A stretch of 64,000 bases of DNA from Doryteuthis pealeii (GCA_023376005.1 CM042160.1:85979103-86043102); one strand, 5' to 3'; counted from the first letter of the stretch, positions 43,626-54,242 are shown. Translations and numbers: made by a program. The notes: generated by a model not told the origin, from the sequence alone.

Positions 43626-43903
43626 CAGCATTTCTCAACTGGGGTTACCCTGAACCCTATGGTTCCTCAAAAGATCTTTAAGGGTTCTGCAAGAACAAGG
43701 GAGATAAGCTAATGCACTTAGAAGTAATAATTTTTCCTTAAACCAGTTATTCAAAAATATATAATATGATGTTTACCACATGAACTATGATGGAAATAAA
43801 ATGAGAAAGATATGGTATATAATTTTGTTTTTGCACAGGGGTTCTTTGAGACATGTGGTTTATTTTAAGGGTTACGTAAGGGTAAAAACGTTGAGAAATG
43901 CTG
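43626..43903. mobile_element. hAT-type MITE with 8-bp target duplication
   Basis: Terminal inverted repeats CAGCATTTCTCAAC (43626-43639) and its complement GTTGAGAAATGCTG (43890-43903). Flanked by CTATAGTG (43618-43625) and CTATTGTG (43904-43911), an 8-bp target duplication with one change. The subterminal ggggttaccctgaaccctat is typical of hAT non-autonomous elements. No transposase. Confidence 0.85.
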
Positions 43904-43911
43904 CTATTGTG

Positions 43912-45732
43912 TAAGAGCCAATAGTGATAGAATATGGCCAAGTGATTGAGAATGGTAATTGAGTTGTGAAGTCAGAATTCCTCTTTAAAATCATTATAAG
44001 ACTAAGTCATTTTAGATCACTGATGTTTATTACTTTCAATACTTTTCTAAGCAAAGAGAAAATGCTTGGGAAATCACTATGACTTTCACATCACTTCTTT
44101 TATTTGAGATATATTTATTATTGAATTCTCCATTAACATCTTGTGAGGCTCTCTGAAGAAAAATTATAATCATACTTTGAATTATGTTCTATTTCTCTTT
44201 TAGTTGTGGGAACTGAAAGGCCAGACTTACATATTTATCATGTTTTGTAGTCAGAAAAGTGCATTGCGGAGGAGGACGATGGATCGATGAATATATGCAC
44301 ATACATTTAATTCAAATTTTTAACTTTTTATAGTTTTTACTTATATTCTTACTGTTTTAGAAAAAAAAAAAAAAAAAAAACCCAAATCTATTCTGCACGC
44401 TTTTTTTTTTTTTTTTTTTTTTAGTCTCCTTTTAAAATTATTTATTTGAAATTTTTATCCCACTTATTTAAAAATTTGCAATTTTTTTTATTTTAATCGT
44501 TAGATTTGGTCAGTTTGGCAATTTTGATTTCAGTAGCAATTTGTTCATTTTGGTTTTTTTTTCCCTCAATACCACGTTTTCCTGATTCAATTTTGGTTTT
44601 TATTTTAGTATTTTTTTCTTTCTAAGGAAGCCATTCATTCTCTTATGTAATGATGATTAGTAGGTATGTGCAATGTTACCCAAGGGAGGTAATACAATTT
44701 TTAAAAAAAGATTTTGAAGCAATTACCACAAATCAGGGAATTGTAATTTTAATGAAATTTTCAGCAGTTTATTCATTAATAACTTAATTTTATAATGAAT
44801 TGCTTACTTTATTAACAAAAATTGAAAAAAAAATGTCAAGATTATAGGGGGTAGGGGTCAACATTTGCTCATTCGATTAAAGAAAAAATTTCTAGTCCCT
44901 AATCTTTACATTTCTAGAAAGATCAAATTCAGAAAACCACATTGAAAATAAAAACAAATTTCAAAAATTTCAAAACTCGAAATGTTATTTGAAAATTTAA
45001 GTTATTTCTTTAAAACTGAAAAAAAAATTTTTGTAGTGTGTTTTCTCTTTTCGTTTTAAAAACAATATTTTTCTTAGAATTGATGCAAACAAAAAGACTT
45101 TTCTCTGATTCAATTTGTCTATTTTTATTCACTTAAAAATTTGATGGTGAATTTATCTACACAGTGTCACTCTTTGCTGTATGAAATTGACATCTAATAG
45201 CCTCTTTTTTTTCTATTAAAAAATATCAAATTATTACAAAATTCTTAATGTTTCTTGTAATGACATTTCTGTAATTAATATATGGACATGTTTTTAATAT
45301 GTATATGATAGCACAAGGTTCTTGATTCAATAATGGCCCTCACTAATTCAGTAGATGTAGGCCACTCTGCTGACTTTAGTTACTATTATTTCTGTGTATG
45401 CCAAATTCTTTAAAAAGTCCTTCTTTAAAAAGTATTGTCATTGTTAGAGTAAGAACTTTTCATGTAACCATTCTTTAAAAAACTACTCTTATTACTTGCG
45501 TTACTGTAATAAAAGATTATCGTGACTCATTTTGTGAATGATAACTTGAATGTAAAGAGTAGTAAATCATTAAAAAAAAAAAGATTATCTCTAGCAAAAC
45601 AACTTTTATGATAAGCATGCAATCAACATTTAATGTACTGGTTAATTTTTTGTTCAGTAAAATACAAAAATATTCCTACTTGTATATTCTTATACTTTTT
45701 TTCTGTAACAAATATTCATACAAAGTTTATTC
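43912..45732. other. AT-rich spacer, 1.8 kb
   Basis: Poly-A/poly-T runs at 44361-44422. A small SINE A scrap near 45310-45380 (gcacaaggttcttgattcaa). A good pyrimidine tract and AG at 44184-44203 is followed by 28 open codons (LWELKGQTY...) but no donor. Confidence 0.45.
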
Positions 45733-46150
45733 GGTGCCGTTGTAGTATGTGGCCTACCTTTTTGATTCTGTTATAGTATGTGGCCTACCTGGTTTGAATG
45801 TGTCCTACCTCAGTAAGAGTATATTTATAGATATAAGTAGTAGGCAAATTATTGAAACTAATTATTTTTCACATATATTCAATTTCAAGAAATGCAATTC
45901 AGTCATAAGCTGTATATAGTAATTAAGAATAATTAAAAAAGAATTTATCCATAATTTACATGAATCAGAGATCTATTTAATTCTAAAATAGGGTTAGGGT
46001 TAACGGTTATTATTATAACCTTTATAATATGCTTTTTATGGTAAGCCACATACTATAAGAGAGAGATGATTTTGTAGGCCACATTCAAAAGGTAAGCCAC
46101 ATGCTATAAGAGAGACATGATTTTAATAGGCCACATTCTATAATGGTACC
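45733..46150. mobile_element. MITE family L with repeated terminal motifs
   Basis: Ends are inverted copies (left ggtgccgttgtagtatgtgg, right mirrored to ggtacc at 46150). A second subterminal copy of tatagtatgtggcctacc is present on each side. About 418 bp, no coding. Confidence 0.65.
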
Positions 46151-46342
46151 ATTTAATCGTTAAAATTTTATAAACAGTAACTTAACAAGAATAAATGTTT
46201 TTTGTTTTTTTTTGTTTTTTTTTTAAATGAAGTTTAGAAAGGCGAGATGTTTAGATTTTAAGAATTTTATTCCTGAAATCAAAATCTTCAAACCTTTAAA
46301 TGAAATTGTAAGTGTTCCTGTATGATAAGATGCTTTGGCTTT

Positions 46343-46747
46343 TATGATTGGTTGTTTGGTTTAATAGCATATCAACCCTTGTGGGTTATTTAATGCCAAA
46401 TTAAGAAATACTCATTAACTTCATTAATAGATAATGGTGGTGGACACTCGGCTACTGCCTTCTAGCACTTCTATAAATAAAAAGGGGTGGGTGTTTGCCA
46501 TAAGAACAATTTAAAGAATACGGTTGAGATAATCTTGACCTGATGGGGCTTCTCTGACCACCCATTTAGCCCAGGTAAGGACTGAAGTGGAGTGTTGCAT
46601 GTCATGGGACCTCTTAGTACCCGGGTGACAAACGGCTCAGCCACCAAAATCCTGTTCTCAGGCATTACAGGTGGCTAACCATGGCCAGCAGGTGTCCCCA
46701 TTGGGGGGGGGGGGGTCTTACCCCTCTGCAAAGGAGCAGTTGGCCTA
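46343..46747 (-). mobile_element. Retroposon C with unusual interior
   Basis: Tail gattggttgtttggtttaat at left, ggtggtggacactcggctac, acccctctgcaaagg at right. The central 200 bp (around the region where the main copies carry the dispersed gtagtacc block) is replaced. Confidence 0.65.
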
Positions 46748-46759
46748 AATTTTAAAATT

Positions 46760-47045
46760 GGTGGTGTAATGGTTAGTCATAGGAAATGGACTCATCGACC
46801 CGAGTTCAAATCTTGGACGAGGTTGTTTACATTTCACATAGCGCTAATACCTTTGGGAAAGGTATGCCTCAAAATACTCTCCCTCCAGCTATGGGTAAAT
46901 AATAGGGCAAACTGGGCTCTTTAACCTTGGATTGGTAACCAGTCTAGGAGAAGGAAAACTGAATTCAAACCTGTTTAATCCTGCTTAAGAAATTGATCTT
47001 GTGTCACATCCTGCTTGTGCGGAGGGGTTGGTAAACATATATATT
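46760..47045 (+). mobile_element. SINE B, full copy
   Basis: Complete: head ggtggtgtaatggttagtca, box B gagttcaaatc, body to gcggaggggttggtaaacat. Abuts the 5' end of C. Confidence 0.85.
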
Positions 47046-47774
47046 TGAGGATTTTTATAAAATGTCAAAGTTTTCAGTGTTACAGACAAGACATGAACTG
47101 AAAATGACATTAAATAACAACTAAAAACAAAAGAAAAAAAAAGATCTTTACTCATAAAAAAGGAAAATAAAAATTCTTTGTGTGTGACTATTTTCTTGGG
47201 TGTTAAACTCATAAAAGTCAGATTTTTACAACATTTCTGACATCAAGCTGAGAAACATTATTCACTGTAACTCTTTTGTTTCCATCATTTTATTATTTAA
47301 ATTCTTTTATATCTTTTTTTTTTCTTATAGAGTTTTTATGTTTTTGTGCATTTCAAATAGCTTAAAGGAGAAGGGTGTTTTCCAACATGTAATGACTTCA
47401 GTTAAATGTGGATCTGATGTAAAAAAAAAAAAAAAAAAAGTCTTTTAACATAATTGATGGTATAGCTAAAGAAATAACGTACCTCTGAGCACAAAGTAGA
47501 CATGAACGTGTCTTGCATCTAAAAATAAGTGAAAGGCTCGAAAGAAAAAAAAAAATATAGCAACCTTAACAATTTGATGTAAGAAAACACAATCTTGGAG
47601 CTAGGAGAATTGACAAGACTATATTTGCACATATGCAGATATTTTCGAGATCAAGCTGTGTATAAAACACCAGATGCCAGGCTGGGAAGGAGGTGAGACA
47701 CTTTAGAGTGTGTTATTGAGTATACATTGGAGATGGTAGTGTTTTTCGGTCATGAAAAAAAGTTAGCTTTGGGG
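47046..47774. other. Unassigned spacer
   Basis: A-runs at 47421 and 47545; no gene. Confidence 0.5.
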
Positions 47775-47945
47775 CCTGCTCCCGGGTCTACTCCAATCTG
47801 TAGTGGTAGTACCTGTTAGGGTCCTATCAATCAGTCAAATAAATCCAGTTTTTAAAATGACTGTGAAATACACTAATACCAAATAGGGTTGACAGGTCAT
47901 AAAACCCATCAACCAACCAACCAATCAATCAATCAACATTGGAGA
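47775..47945 (+). mobile_element. Retroposon C, 3' end
   Basis: gcctgctcccgggtctactc, gtagtacctgttagggtcct and (AACC/AATC)n tail. Confidence 0.75.
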
Positions 47946-48363
47946 TGGATGTTTGAACCCAAATTATTTATACCTGAATTTTCTCTGGCCACCTACTTAA
48001 TTGTATATTGATATGCAGCCTGTTTGTAAAAATACATAAAATAACCTCGTAATTTTATAGTTTTTATACTTATAGATGAATGTTAGATAATTACTGTCAA
48101 CGTTAAACGTGTGCTTCACTTTTTGTTGTTGTGTGTCTGCTACTTAAAATCTTAGTCAAGAAAAGCACAATTGACACAATTATAGGATCAAGAAGCAAAG
48201 ACGATAATTATTCTAAACTGGACCGACTTATTATTTTCTTATTGAAGAATTTTTTTCTTTTGATCCGGTGAGACTTTATTAAATTACGCAGGCACATGAA
48301 CAGCTTTAAATATTTGGTCTTAACTGGAAACCGAAAAGAATGATTCATCATGAGACAAGTATG
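47946..48363. other. Unassigned spacer
   Basis: No supported feature. Confidence 0.5.
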
Positions 48364-48674
48364 TATATATCCAACCCCTCCACTATTTGCAGGATTTGAC
48401 ACAATGTTAGTTTTTAACAGGGAGTAAAGCTGGTTTGAATTCAGAGTTTTCCTTCTCCTAGACTGGTTACCTAACCAAGGTTAAAGAATCCAGTCTGCTT
48501 TACTATTTACCCATAGTTGGGGGTGGTGGAGAAAAGAAAGCCATCCTCGTTGACATTTTAGTTACTAAGATTTGTTATAAATTGAGTAAAATAATTAATA
48601 TATATATACATTTACCCACCCGGGTCGACGAGTCCATTTCCTACGACTCTAACCATTAGACCACGTGCCTCCCA
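48364..48674 (-). mobile_element. SINE B with central replacement
   Basis: Tail and body at 48364-48530, head at 48607-48674 (acccgggtcgacgagtccat, ctctaaccattagaccacg). The 76 bp between them includes a short TA run and a second tail-like tttaccca, so these could be two truncated copies. Confidence 0.65.
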
Positions 48675-48697
48675 TAAAATAATTGATAAAGAGTTTT

Positions 48698-48854
48698 GAA
48701 AATTTGCTCTCTCTCTCTCTAATGTACTCTCCATATCCTCCCCCTAGTTCCTGCCTTATCCTTATTCCCCCTCTCTCTTTTCCCCCTGTCCTCTCCCTAT
48801 CACCTTTTCCCCCCTCCCCAAAACAATCTCAAAACTTCTCAAATTTGCTCTCTG

Positions 48855-48922
<68 letters not shown>

Positions 48923-49260
48923 CTCTCTTTCTCTCTCTCTCTCTTTCCCTTTCTCTTCTCTTTCTCTTTCTTTCTCTTTCTCTATTTCTCCTCCTTCCCT
49001 CTCTATATATCGCTTCTCTCCACACTCCCAAAACACTGAAAAATCTTCAAAAACTTTCTCTAGATCTCTCTTCCTTCCCCTTTTCTATCCTCTTTATATT
49101 TCCCCTCTCTAACTCCTTCTCTCCAAAACGAAACTTCAAAAATTTGCTGTTTCTCTTCCTTTCTCCTTTCCTGTTTTTTCCATATTCTCCCCCCCTCTCT
49201 CTCCATATATTCCCTTCTCACACACCCCCCTCCCCCAAAACACTCATGAAACTTCAAAAT
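48698..49260. repeat. Polypyrimidine tract with embedded direct repeats
   Basis: About 560 bp of T/C-rich plus strand: (TC)n, (TCTG)n and TTTC blocks, with recurring caaaac-a-tc-aaactt words at 48820, 49030, 49124 and 49238 spaced roughly 100-210 bp apart. Frames here (SLSLSLS, EREREK) are artefacts. Confidence 0.85.
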
Positions 49261-49600
49261 AGCACATTTTCCCATTTCTCATTCATATATGTGTCCATTA
49301 TATCTTCTTTTGTAATTTATGCCTTTCATATACAAGACTGAGTCAATAATTATCGACAGTTTTGTTACAGTTTTCTTTAGCTTGACCGGACTCAGTTTTT
49401 CTATTTTAATGTTACAAGAAAAGTGCACATATTATTGACACACTTTTCTATGATCTTTATTTGTTAACAAAAAAAACGGGAAATGAAAAAACAAAAAATA
49501 AAACAACCATAATTTTTCAGGTGAACTGTAAATGAGATAAAATGGACAAAATCATTAAATTGTTTTCATTATAACTAATACCAGGCTCATATCCTCTTAC
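49261..49600. other. Unassigned spacer
   Basis: AT-rich, nothing recognised. Confidence 0.5.
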
Positions 49601-49604
49601 TCTA

Positions 49605-50545
49605 TACTACAGGGCCCTCTACTACATGTCAATATAGTAGAGTAGCCCCCACGTCAAATGATCCAGCAGGTTTCAGCCCCCCCACTCTCCAGTTGAGGGG
49701 GTTTGGAGGTGGCTATCCTTCCCACTGATTTGAAACTGTTATTTTTCTTAAGCATTTCTTGTGTGTTAATCTAGCGATATATTAAATACAAAATAATTTG
49801 ATATTATACATGTCAGTGTAGTAGAGGCGCGTGGGCTAGTGGTTAGAATCGTGGAAAATGGACTCGTCGGTTTGAGTTCAATTCCTAGATGAAGCTGTTG
49901 GCATTTACACATAGCGCTAATACCCTTGGGAAAGGTATGAATCCATATATTCTCCTTCCAGCTATGGGTTAAATAGTAGGGTAGACTGGGCTCTTTAACC
50001 TTGGGTAGGTAACCAAGTCTAGTAGAGGGATAACTCTGAATTCAAAATTCCTGAGGTCAGTCGTTGGTTGGGTTCGTGGCATTCCTTGATGCACTAATTC
50101 TTTCCTATCGACTGTGCCAAAAAGTGTGGAATGGTCCTACACAAGCCTTCACTACTATAAACAAATCACTGTGTTGGTTGTTCACTAGATGAACACTCAT
50201 GCGTCGAAAATCGATGTACTAGGGTAGCCCACCACAGGGTACCCAGCAGGCTTGACCCCAGTTGAAGGATTTTGGGGTGGTTATCCCTTCCACTGTTTGT
50301 AGCAAGTTATTTTTCTTAAGTATTTCTAATGTGTGTTAATCTATCAATATATTAAGTACAAAATAAATTGATATTATACATGTCCATATAGTAGAATCCC
50401 CGCCCCTCCCCCAATTCACCCAGCAGATGAGCCCTCTCTCTAGTTGAAGGGTTTGAGGGTGGTTATCCCTCCCACTGATTGTAACTAACCTCTATTAACC
50501 CAGTGATATATAAGATACAAAATAATTTGAGATTATACACAGATC
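49605..50545 (+). repeat. Three-unit, about 180-bp satellite P with nested SINE
   Basis: Units at 49605-49820, 50222-50395 and 50396-50545 share agtagagtagccc-type start, ccagttgagggg or gttgaagggtt, ttatttttcttaag-atttct, and aaaataatttgatattatac. The array is split between units 1 and 2 by SINE B and an unassigned 170 bp. Confidence 0.8.
49825..50045 (+). mobile_element. SINE B nested in satellite P
   Basis: Head gcgtgggctagtggttagaa, box B-like gagttcaattcctag, body to aactctgaattcaaaa; the 3' tail is missing. Confidence 0.8.
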
Positions 50546-51083
50546 CAAAATACTGACTAAAATTATATAATTCAAAACTAAAAAAATCACGTACTTTATG
50601 CCTAAAAAGATCCAGAGTAGTTGCTCCCTTTTTCGATGCTAAGATCAGGAAGTGATCTTGTTAGTGCATGGTGCAAACAGGAAGGCAAGGAAGAAGAAAG
50701 GTTGCCATGACACATGGTTAGATGTACAATTTATCTGGTTCTAAAGGTTTGATGTTTAAGTATTGGTTTTAGTAGAAGCAATTAACTCGGCCCTGCATTA
50801 AATAAAACCATCAAATTGTTAATTCATTATTTTAGCATTGCAAGCAGTAAGCTGAAATCGGCAGACATTGACAAATTTGCGACCTTAATCAGTTTAATTT
50901 GTAATTTCTTGAGTATTTCTGATCTAATCATAAAATATTTATATGGTTGGAAAGAAAAGAAAATAATCTTTCTAAATATGTAATTTCCATGGGTTTTGTC
51001 CATTGAATTATTTTTTTACAGCAATTTAAAACGGTATTTTGCTTCAAACAGCCGAGAAAAAAAAAAGAATTTTTTTTTTTTTT
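50546..51083. other. Unassigned spacer
   Basis: No repeats or exons recognised; slightly less AT-rich at 50610-50700. Confidence 0.45.
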
Positions 51084-51272
51084 GAGAATAAAGAAATGGT
51101 GAAGAAATTACTAAATTTCTTGTTTTGAATTGGTCCGTGATTTGACATTTTGTAAACAAAATCATGTCCACTTTTTTACCCCCAATTTTGGGGCTTTAAA
51201 TTCTCATAACTTTTGAACCACTGGGGATATTTGTGCAATTCAAACAGTTCTGAACTCCATTTAAAAAATCAA
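51084..51272 (-). repeat. Dispersed repeat M, copy 2
   Basis: Reverse complement of 42903-43086: aatggtgaagaaattac side, atcatgtccacttttttacc, cataacttttgaaccactgg. Confidence 0.7.
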
Positions 51273-51704
51273 CTGGGAATACTAATTATTTATATTTCTT
51301 CTACATTAGACGTGCAACACTTTTCATTTAATGTTCTTTACATTAAATGATTATTCTGGAAAAAAAATAATTTAAAAAAAAATATTTTTGCTATTATATT
51401 TTTGACTATAAAGAGATGGTGAAAAGTATTGATGTCCTGTTTTCATTTTGCTTATATAATTTCTTTGTTTATTTTAAACAATTTGGCTTTTATAATCTTT
51501 CTAATGAAGATCCCAATTCTTTCATCAGTCATATTGTTAGACTCTGTTTAAAACCTGCAAACAACTAAATCTATTTTATTTTTTTAAATTTGAAAATGAT
51601 TTATAATTAACAGAACATTATAAAATTATTGCAGCAACATTTTCAAAGTTTTTTGTATCAATAAGAAGAGTTGGGAAAATTCACTTTTTAACAAAACCCC
51701 AAGA
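51273..51704. other. AT-rich spacer
   Basis: Nothing supported. Confidence 0.5.
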
Positions 51705-52012
51705 TGAATACATTTTGGTGAGGTATAACACTAAACTGCATCTGGTGGCGAGGCTCCAGTTCTTGATCTCTAGGGGGTGTCGAGTCACCTTTTGTTGCCA
51801 TTATTTCCAGGTCTACTCCAATCTAGAATGGTAGTACCTGTTAGGGTCCTCTCAATAGTTTTAAGATGACTGAAATGCACTAATATATTGGCACTTAAGA
51901 TATTGATATTGCAACTAAGTATGAATTGTTTACCTGTTTAAAATGATTGTGAAATATATTTTGTAGTGTATGTTGTGGTAGAGACCATAATTGCCTCAGG
52001 GTTGACATACTG
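51705..52012 (+). mobile_element. Retroposon C, 3' half
   Basis: aactgcatctggtggcgagg, gtagtacctgttagggtcct, cagggttgacatactgg. Confidence 0.75.
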
Positions 52013-52026
52013 GGTATAAATCAATA

Positions 52027-52155
52027 GTCGTTGGGGTGGCCTAATGTCGGTATCAGCCAGTCAGTGAGGGAGTCTATCCCCTTTTCACTAGTGCTAGACC
52101 AAGGAGATTACCTTAGCGTCTGAGGTGGAGCACCACACCTACCATCAGCTCCTTA
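52027..52155 (-). mobile_element. SINE A, 3' half
   Basis: gttggggtggcctaatgtcg to ccatcagctcctta; joined directly to the Helitron fragment. Confidence 0.85.
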
Positions 52156-52408
52156 ATAAATCAATAATATATCAAAGAATTAAGAAAATGATTAAAAAAA
52201 AAAATAAGGCAAATTAATAAAACATAAAAAAAATACAAAGAATAATAATAAAAATAAACAACTTAAAAACAAGATTATATAAAGAATAAAAGATAATAGG
52301 ACAAATATATAGAAAAATGATTTTTTATTTATCTATATATAAATGTAGATAAGAGATTTATTTTTAACTTTTTAAATCCCAAGCAATGCTTGGTAGCTCA
52401 TCTCGTAT
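52155..52408 (+). mobile_element. Helitron family 2, 5'-truncated
   Basis: Collinear with 12690-12968 (aataataataaaaataaaca, agataagagatttat, tttttaaatccc). The 3' hairpin is cccaagcaatgcttgg; the terminal CTAG is degraded. Confidence 0.65.
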
Positions 52409-52522
52409 GTTATAAACTTTTCTATTTAAAGACATCTATTAACAAATCAGTGTTTGTTCCAAAGATGAGTTTTAAAAATGTTATTGCTTTTATTTATTTA
52501 AAAAAAAAATTTTTTAATCACA

Positions 52523-52876
52523 CTAGCATTGCCTGAGTGTGTGGGATTTAAAAATTCAATGTCAGAGAGTTTGTACCCTAAGTAAGTAAAATCATCAAAT
52601 TCATTAAAGGAGTAAAAAATAAAACAATTTGAAATGGAAACTTTGTTCTGATAACTTAAATATGTATTAAAATAAAACAAACTATATATAAATATATAAT
52701 ACCGGGCATGTATTTATCAAAACTTGTTTAAAAAAATAATGAGGATCGTCTAATGTTGCATGCTCAAATTTTGAGTGTATTTATTCTATGTTATGACGAT
52801 TTTGGATCATGTGACGTAAGCAGTGACGTAGTTTTTGTTACAGACAAATAAAGAGCGAATCTCCGTTATTAATAGA
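52523..52876 (-). mobile_element. Helitron K, copy 2, next to the ankyrin exon
   Basis: On the minus strand it starts A^TCTATTAATAACGGAG (from 52876) and ends CTAG^T (52526-52523). The 3' hairpin region differs from the other copies. It ends 62 bp before the ankyrin exon. Confidence 0.75.
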
Positions 52877-52938
52877 TTGTATACAAACATATTTGTGAGT
52901 CCATTTTAAAGTTTAATCTTTAATTTTTTAATTTTCAG

Positions 52939-53049
52939 AAAGAAACGCCATCAGATCAACAACTCCATTTGGCAGCATTGCAAGGCAATTTGGACCAATT
53001 ATGTAAAGTTTTAGACAGTGGCAAAGTTCATGTGGACTGTAAAGATAAG
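52939..53049 (+). CDS. Ankyrin-repeat exon of an unidentified gene
   Basis: Acceptor ttttaattttcag ends at 52938 and donor gtaagt starts at 53050. The exon is 111 bp (37 codons, phase 0 on both sides). The translation starts KETPSDQQLHLAALQGNLDQ and ends GKVHVDCKDK. It matches the ankyrin pattern: LHLAA helix 1, G-x-L turn, L helix 2, then the SG-x-V-x-V-D beta turn. Ankyrin repeats are about 33-residue protein-interaction modules, so this is one repeat plus a few flanking residues. No neighbouring exon is found within 10 kb on either side. I cannot tell which ankyrin protein it belongs to. Confidence 0.75.
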
Positions 53050-53252
53050 GTAAGTTGAGAAATTATTGATTATTGATTATTGTTAACTATTAGAGATCCC
53101 CACTCTTGATGAGAGACCCCTTTTCTCCTTGAGAAGCAAAAAAATATTTCTATGTTAAAACTTCATTGATTCCTATAATTATGGCTGCCAAATTTGGTTG
53201 CTCTACACCAAACTGTTTGTTTGTTTGTAAAGGACAAACAAACACTTCCCAA

Positions 53253-53455
53253 CCTGCCCTGTTGGCTGGGGCTGTAGAATAGGCTGACTGTACTTCTGCA
53301 TAGGGGTAAGACCCCCACCCAATGGACCCATGGAATCCTTGTGGTTTAGCAGTCAATGACTGGCAACACTCTACTTTGGCCCTTACTTGCGCTAGACGGG
53401 CGGTCGGAGAGGCCCTCTGATCAATCGGCTGGTCACGTTAAGCCCTAGCACCTAT
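53253..53455 (+). mobile_element. Retroposon C, 5' part (split element)
   Basis: gccctgttggctggggctgt through ggtcggagaggccctctgat to gccctagcacctata. Continues after an insertion at 54243. Confidence 0.8.
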
Positions 53456-53517
53456 ATATATATATAATATATATATATGTGTGTGTGAAAATGGAAAAGG
53501 AATTGAATCCGACAATA

Positions 53518-53708
53518 TGAGGAAAAATGAGTAAAGAAATGTAGATGGATAAAATGAATTTAATCGATATCACATTAATCGATATCACTTACACATGTGT
53601 TTTCACACACATCAACTGACCGAAACACATGTGTAAGTGATGTCGATTAATATGATATCGATTAAATTCATTTTATCCATCTGCATTTCTTTTCTTTACT
53701 CATTTTTC

Positions 53709-53713
<5 letters not shown>
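53518..53713. repeat. Inverted repeat, about 85-90 bp arms
   Basis: Arms are complementary with few mismatches (atggataaaatgaatttaat / mirrored). The 21-bp spacer holds caactgaccgaaacac, where a hammerhead's CTGA and GAAAC are joined with stem II deleted. Stem III would be ACACA/TGTGT. Confidence 0.8.
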
Positions 53714-53752
<39 letters not shown>

Positions 53753-53833
53753 TGTAAATATGGAAAATAAATCCGACAATATAAAGAAAATTTGAAAAAA
53801 CAAGTGTTCCAAAAATAGGATGAATTTAATTAT

Positions 53834-53876
53834 CGATGTTTAAACATTTCAGTTTCATTAAACCTTCATCAGGATG
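53834..53876 (-). ncRNA. Hammerhead-type motif, left arm
   Basis: Minus strand CTGATGA (53872-53866), stem II with one bulge, GAAA, palindromic stem III ATGTTTAAACAT and C at the cleavage position. A mirror of 54115-54160. Stem I is only about 3 bp. Confidence 0.5.
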
Positions 53877-54114
53877 TATCTTGGGGTGAAGAAAATGATG
53901 GATGTTTTTATAGATGACAGGAGATGAAAATCTTTTTAGTTGTGTAACTGTATTTGATCAGCGTTATATTTTTGAAAGGCAAGTCGCGATCCACGCACGC
54001 GAAGATGTCATATATTTAAAAAATATAACGCTGATCAAATACAGTTACACAACTAAAAAGATTTTCATCTCCTGTCACATATAAAAACATCCATCATTTT
54101 CTTCACCCCAAGAT

Positions 54115-54160
54115 ACATCCTGATGAAGGTTTAATGAAACTGAAATGTTTAAACATCGAT
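54115..54160 (+). ncRNA. Hammerhead-type motif, right arm
   Basis: CTGATGA (54120-54126). Stem II A-G-[G]-UUU/AAA-C-U with loop AAUG (54127-54141). GAAA (54142-54145). Stem III AUGUUU/AAACAU (54145-54156), cleavage nucleotide C (54157), stem I ATC/GAT only. The core letters are intact; the short stem I makes activity uncertain. Confidence 0.5.
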
Positions 54161-54242
54161 AATTAAATTCATCCTATTTTTGGAACACTTGCTTTTTCAA
54201 ATTTTCTTTTTATTTATTTATATATATATATATATACATACA

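Larger units (their letters stand above)
53783..54214. repeat. Inverted repeat, about 190-bp arms
   Basis: Arms 53783-53973 and 54018-54214 are near-perfect complements (cagcgttatatttt / aaaatataacgctg at the inner end). The 44-bp loop is GC-rich by local standards (aagtcgcgatccacgcacgc). Each arm contains a full hammerhead core, on opposite strands. Confidence 0.85.
53456..54242. mobile_element. Insertion of two inverted-repeat units inside C
   Basis: Unit 1: arms 53518-53602 and 53624-53713. Unit 2: arms 53783-53973 and 54018-54214. TA tracts lie at 53456-53479 and 53713-53750 and at the right end. Both units start with a similar tggaaaa-aa-t-aatccgacaatat word. Each carries hammerhead parts. 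Probably two Penelope-like or retrozyme-like inverted terminal repeats inserted in C. Confidence 0.65.

Noticed and set aside
44204..44290. Possible terminal exon after a good acceptor (LWELKGQTY..., stop at 44288-44290)
   Set aside because: No homology recognised, immediate AT-rich sequence after the stop and no donor or polyadenylation signal in a sensible place.
48683..49341. Open frames on both strands (SLSLS / EREREK)
   Set aside because: Low-complexity polypyrimidine tract.
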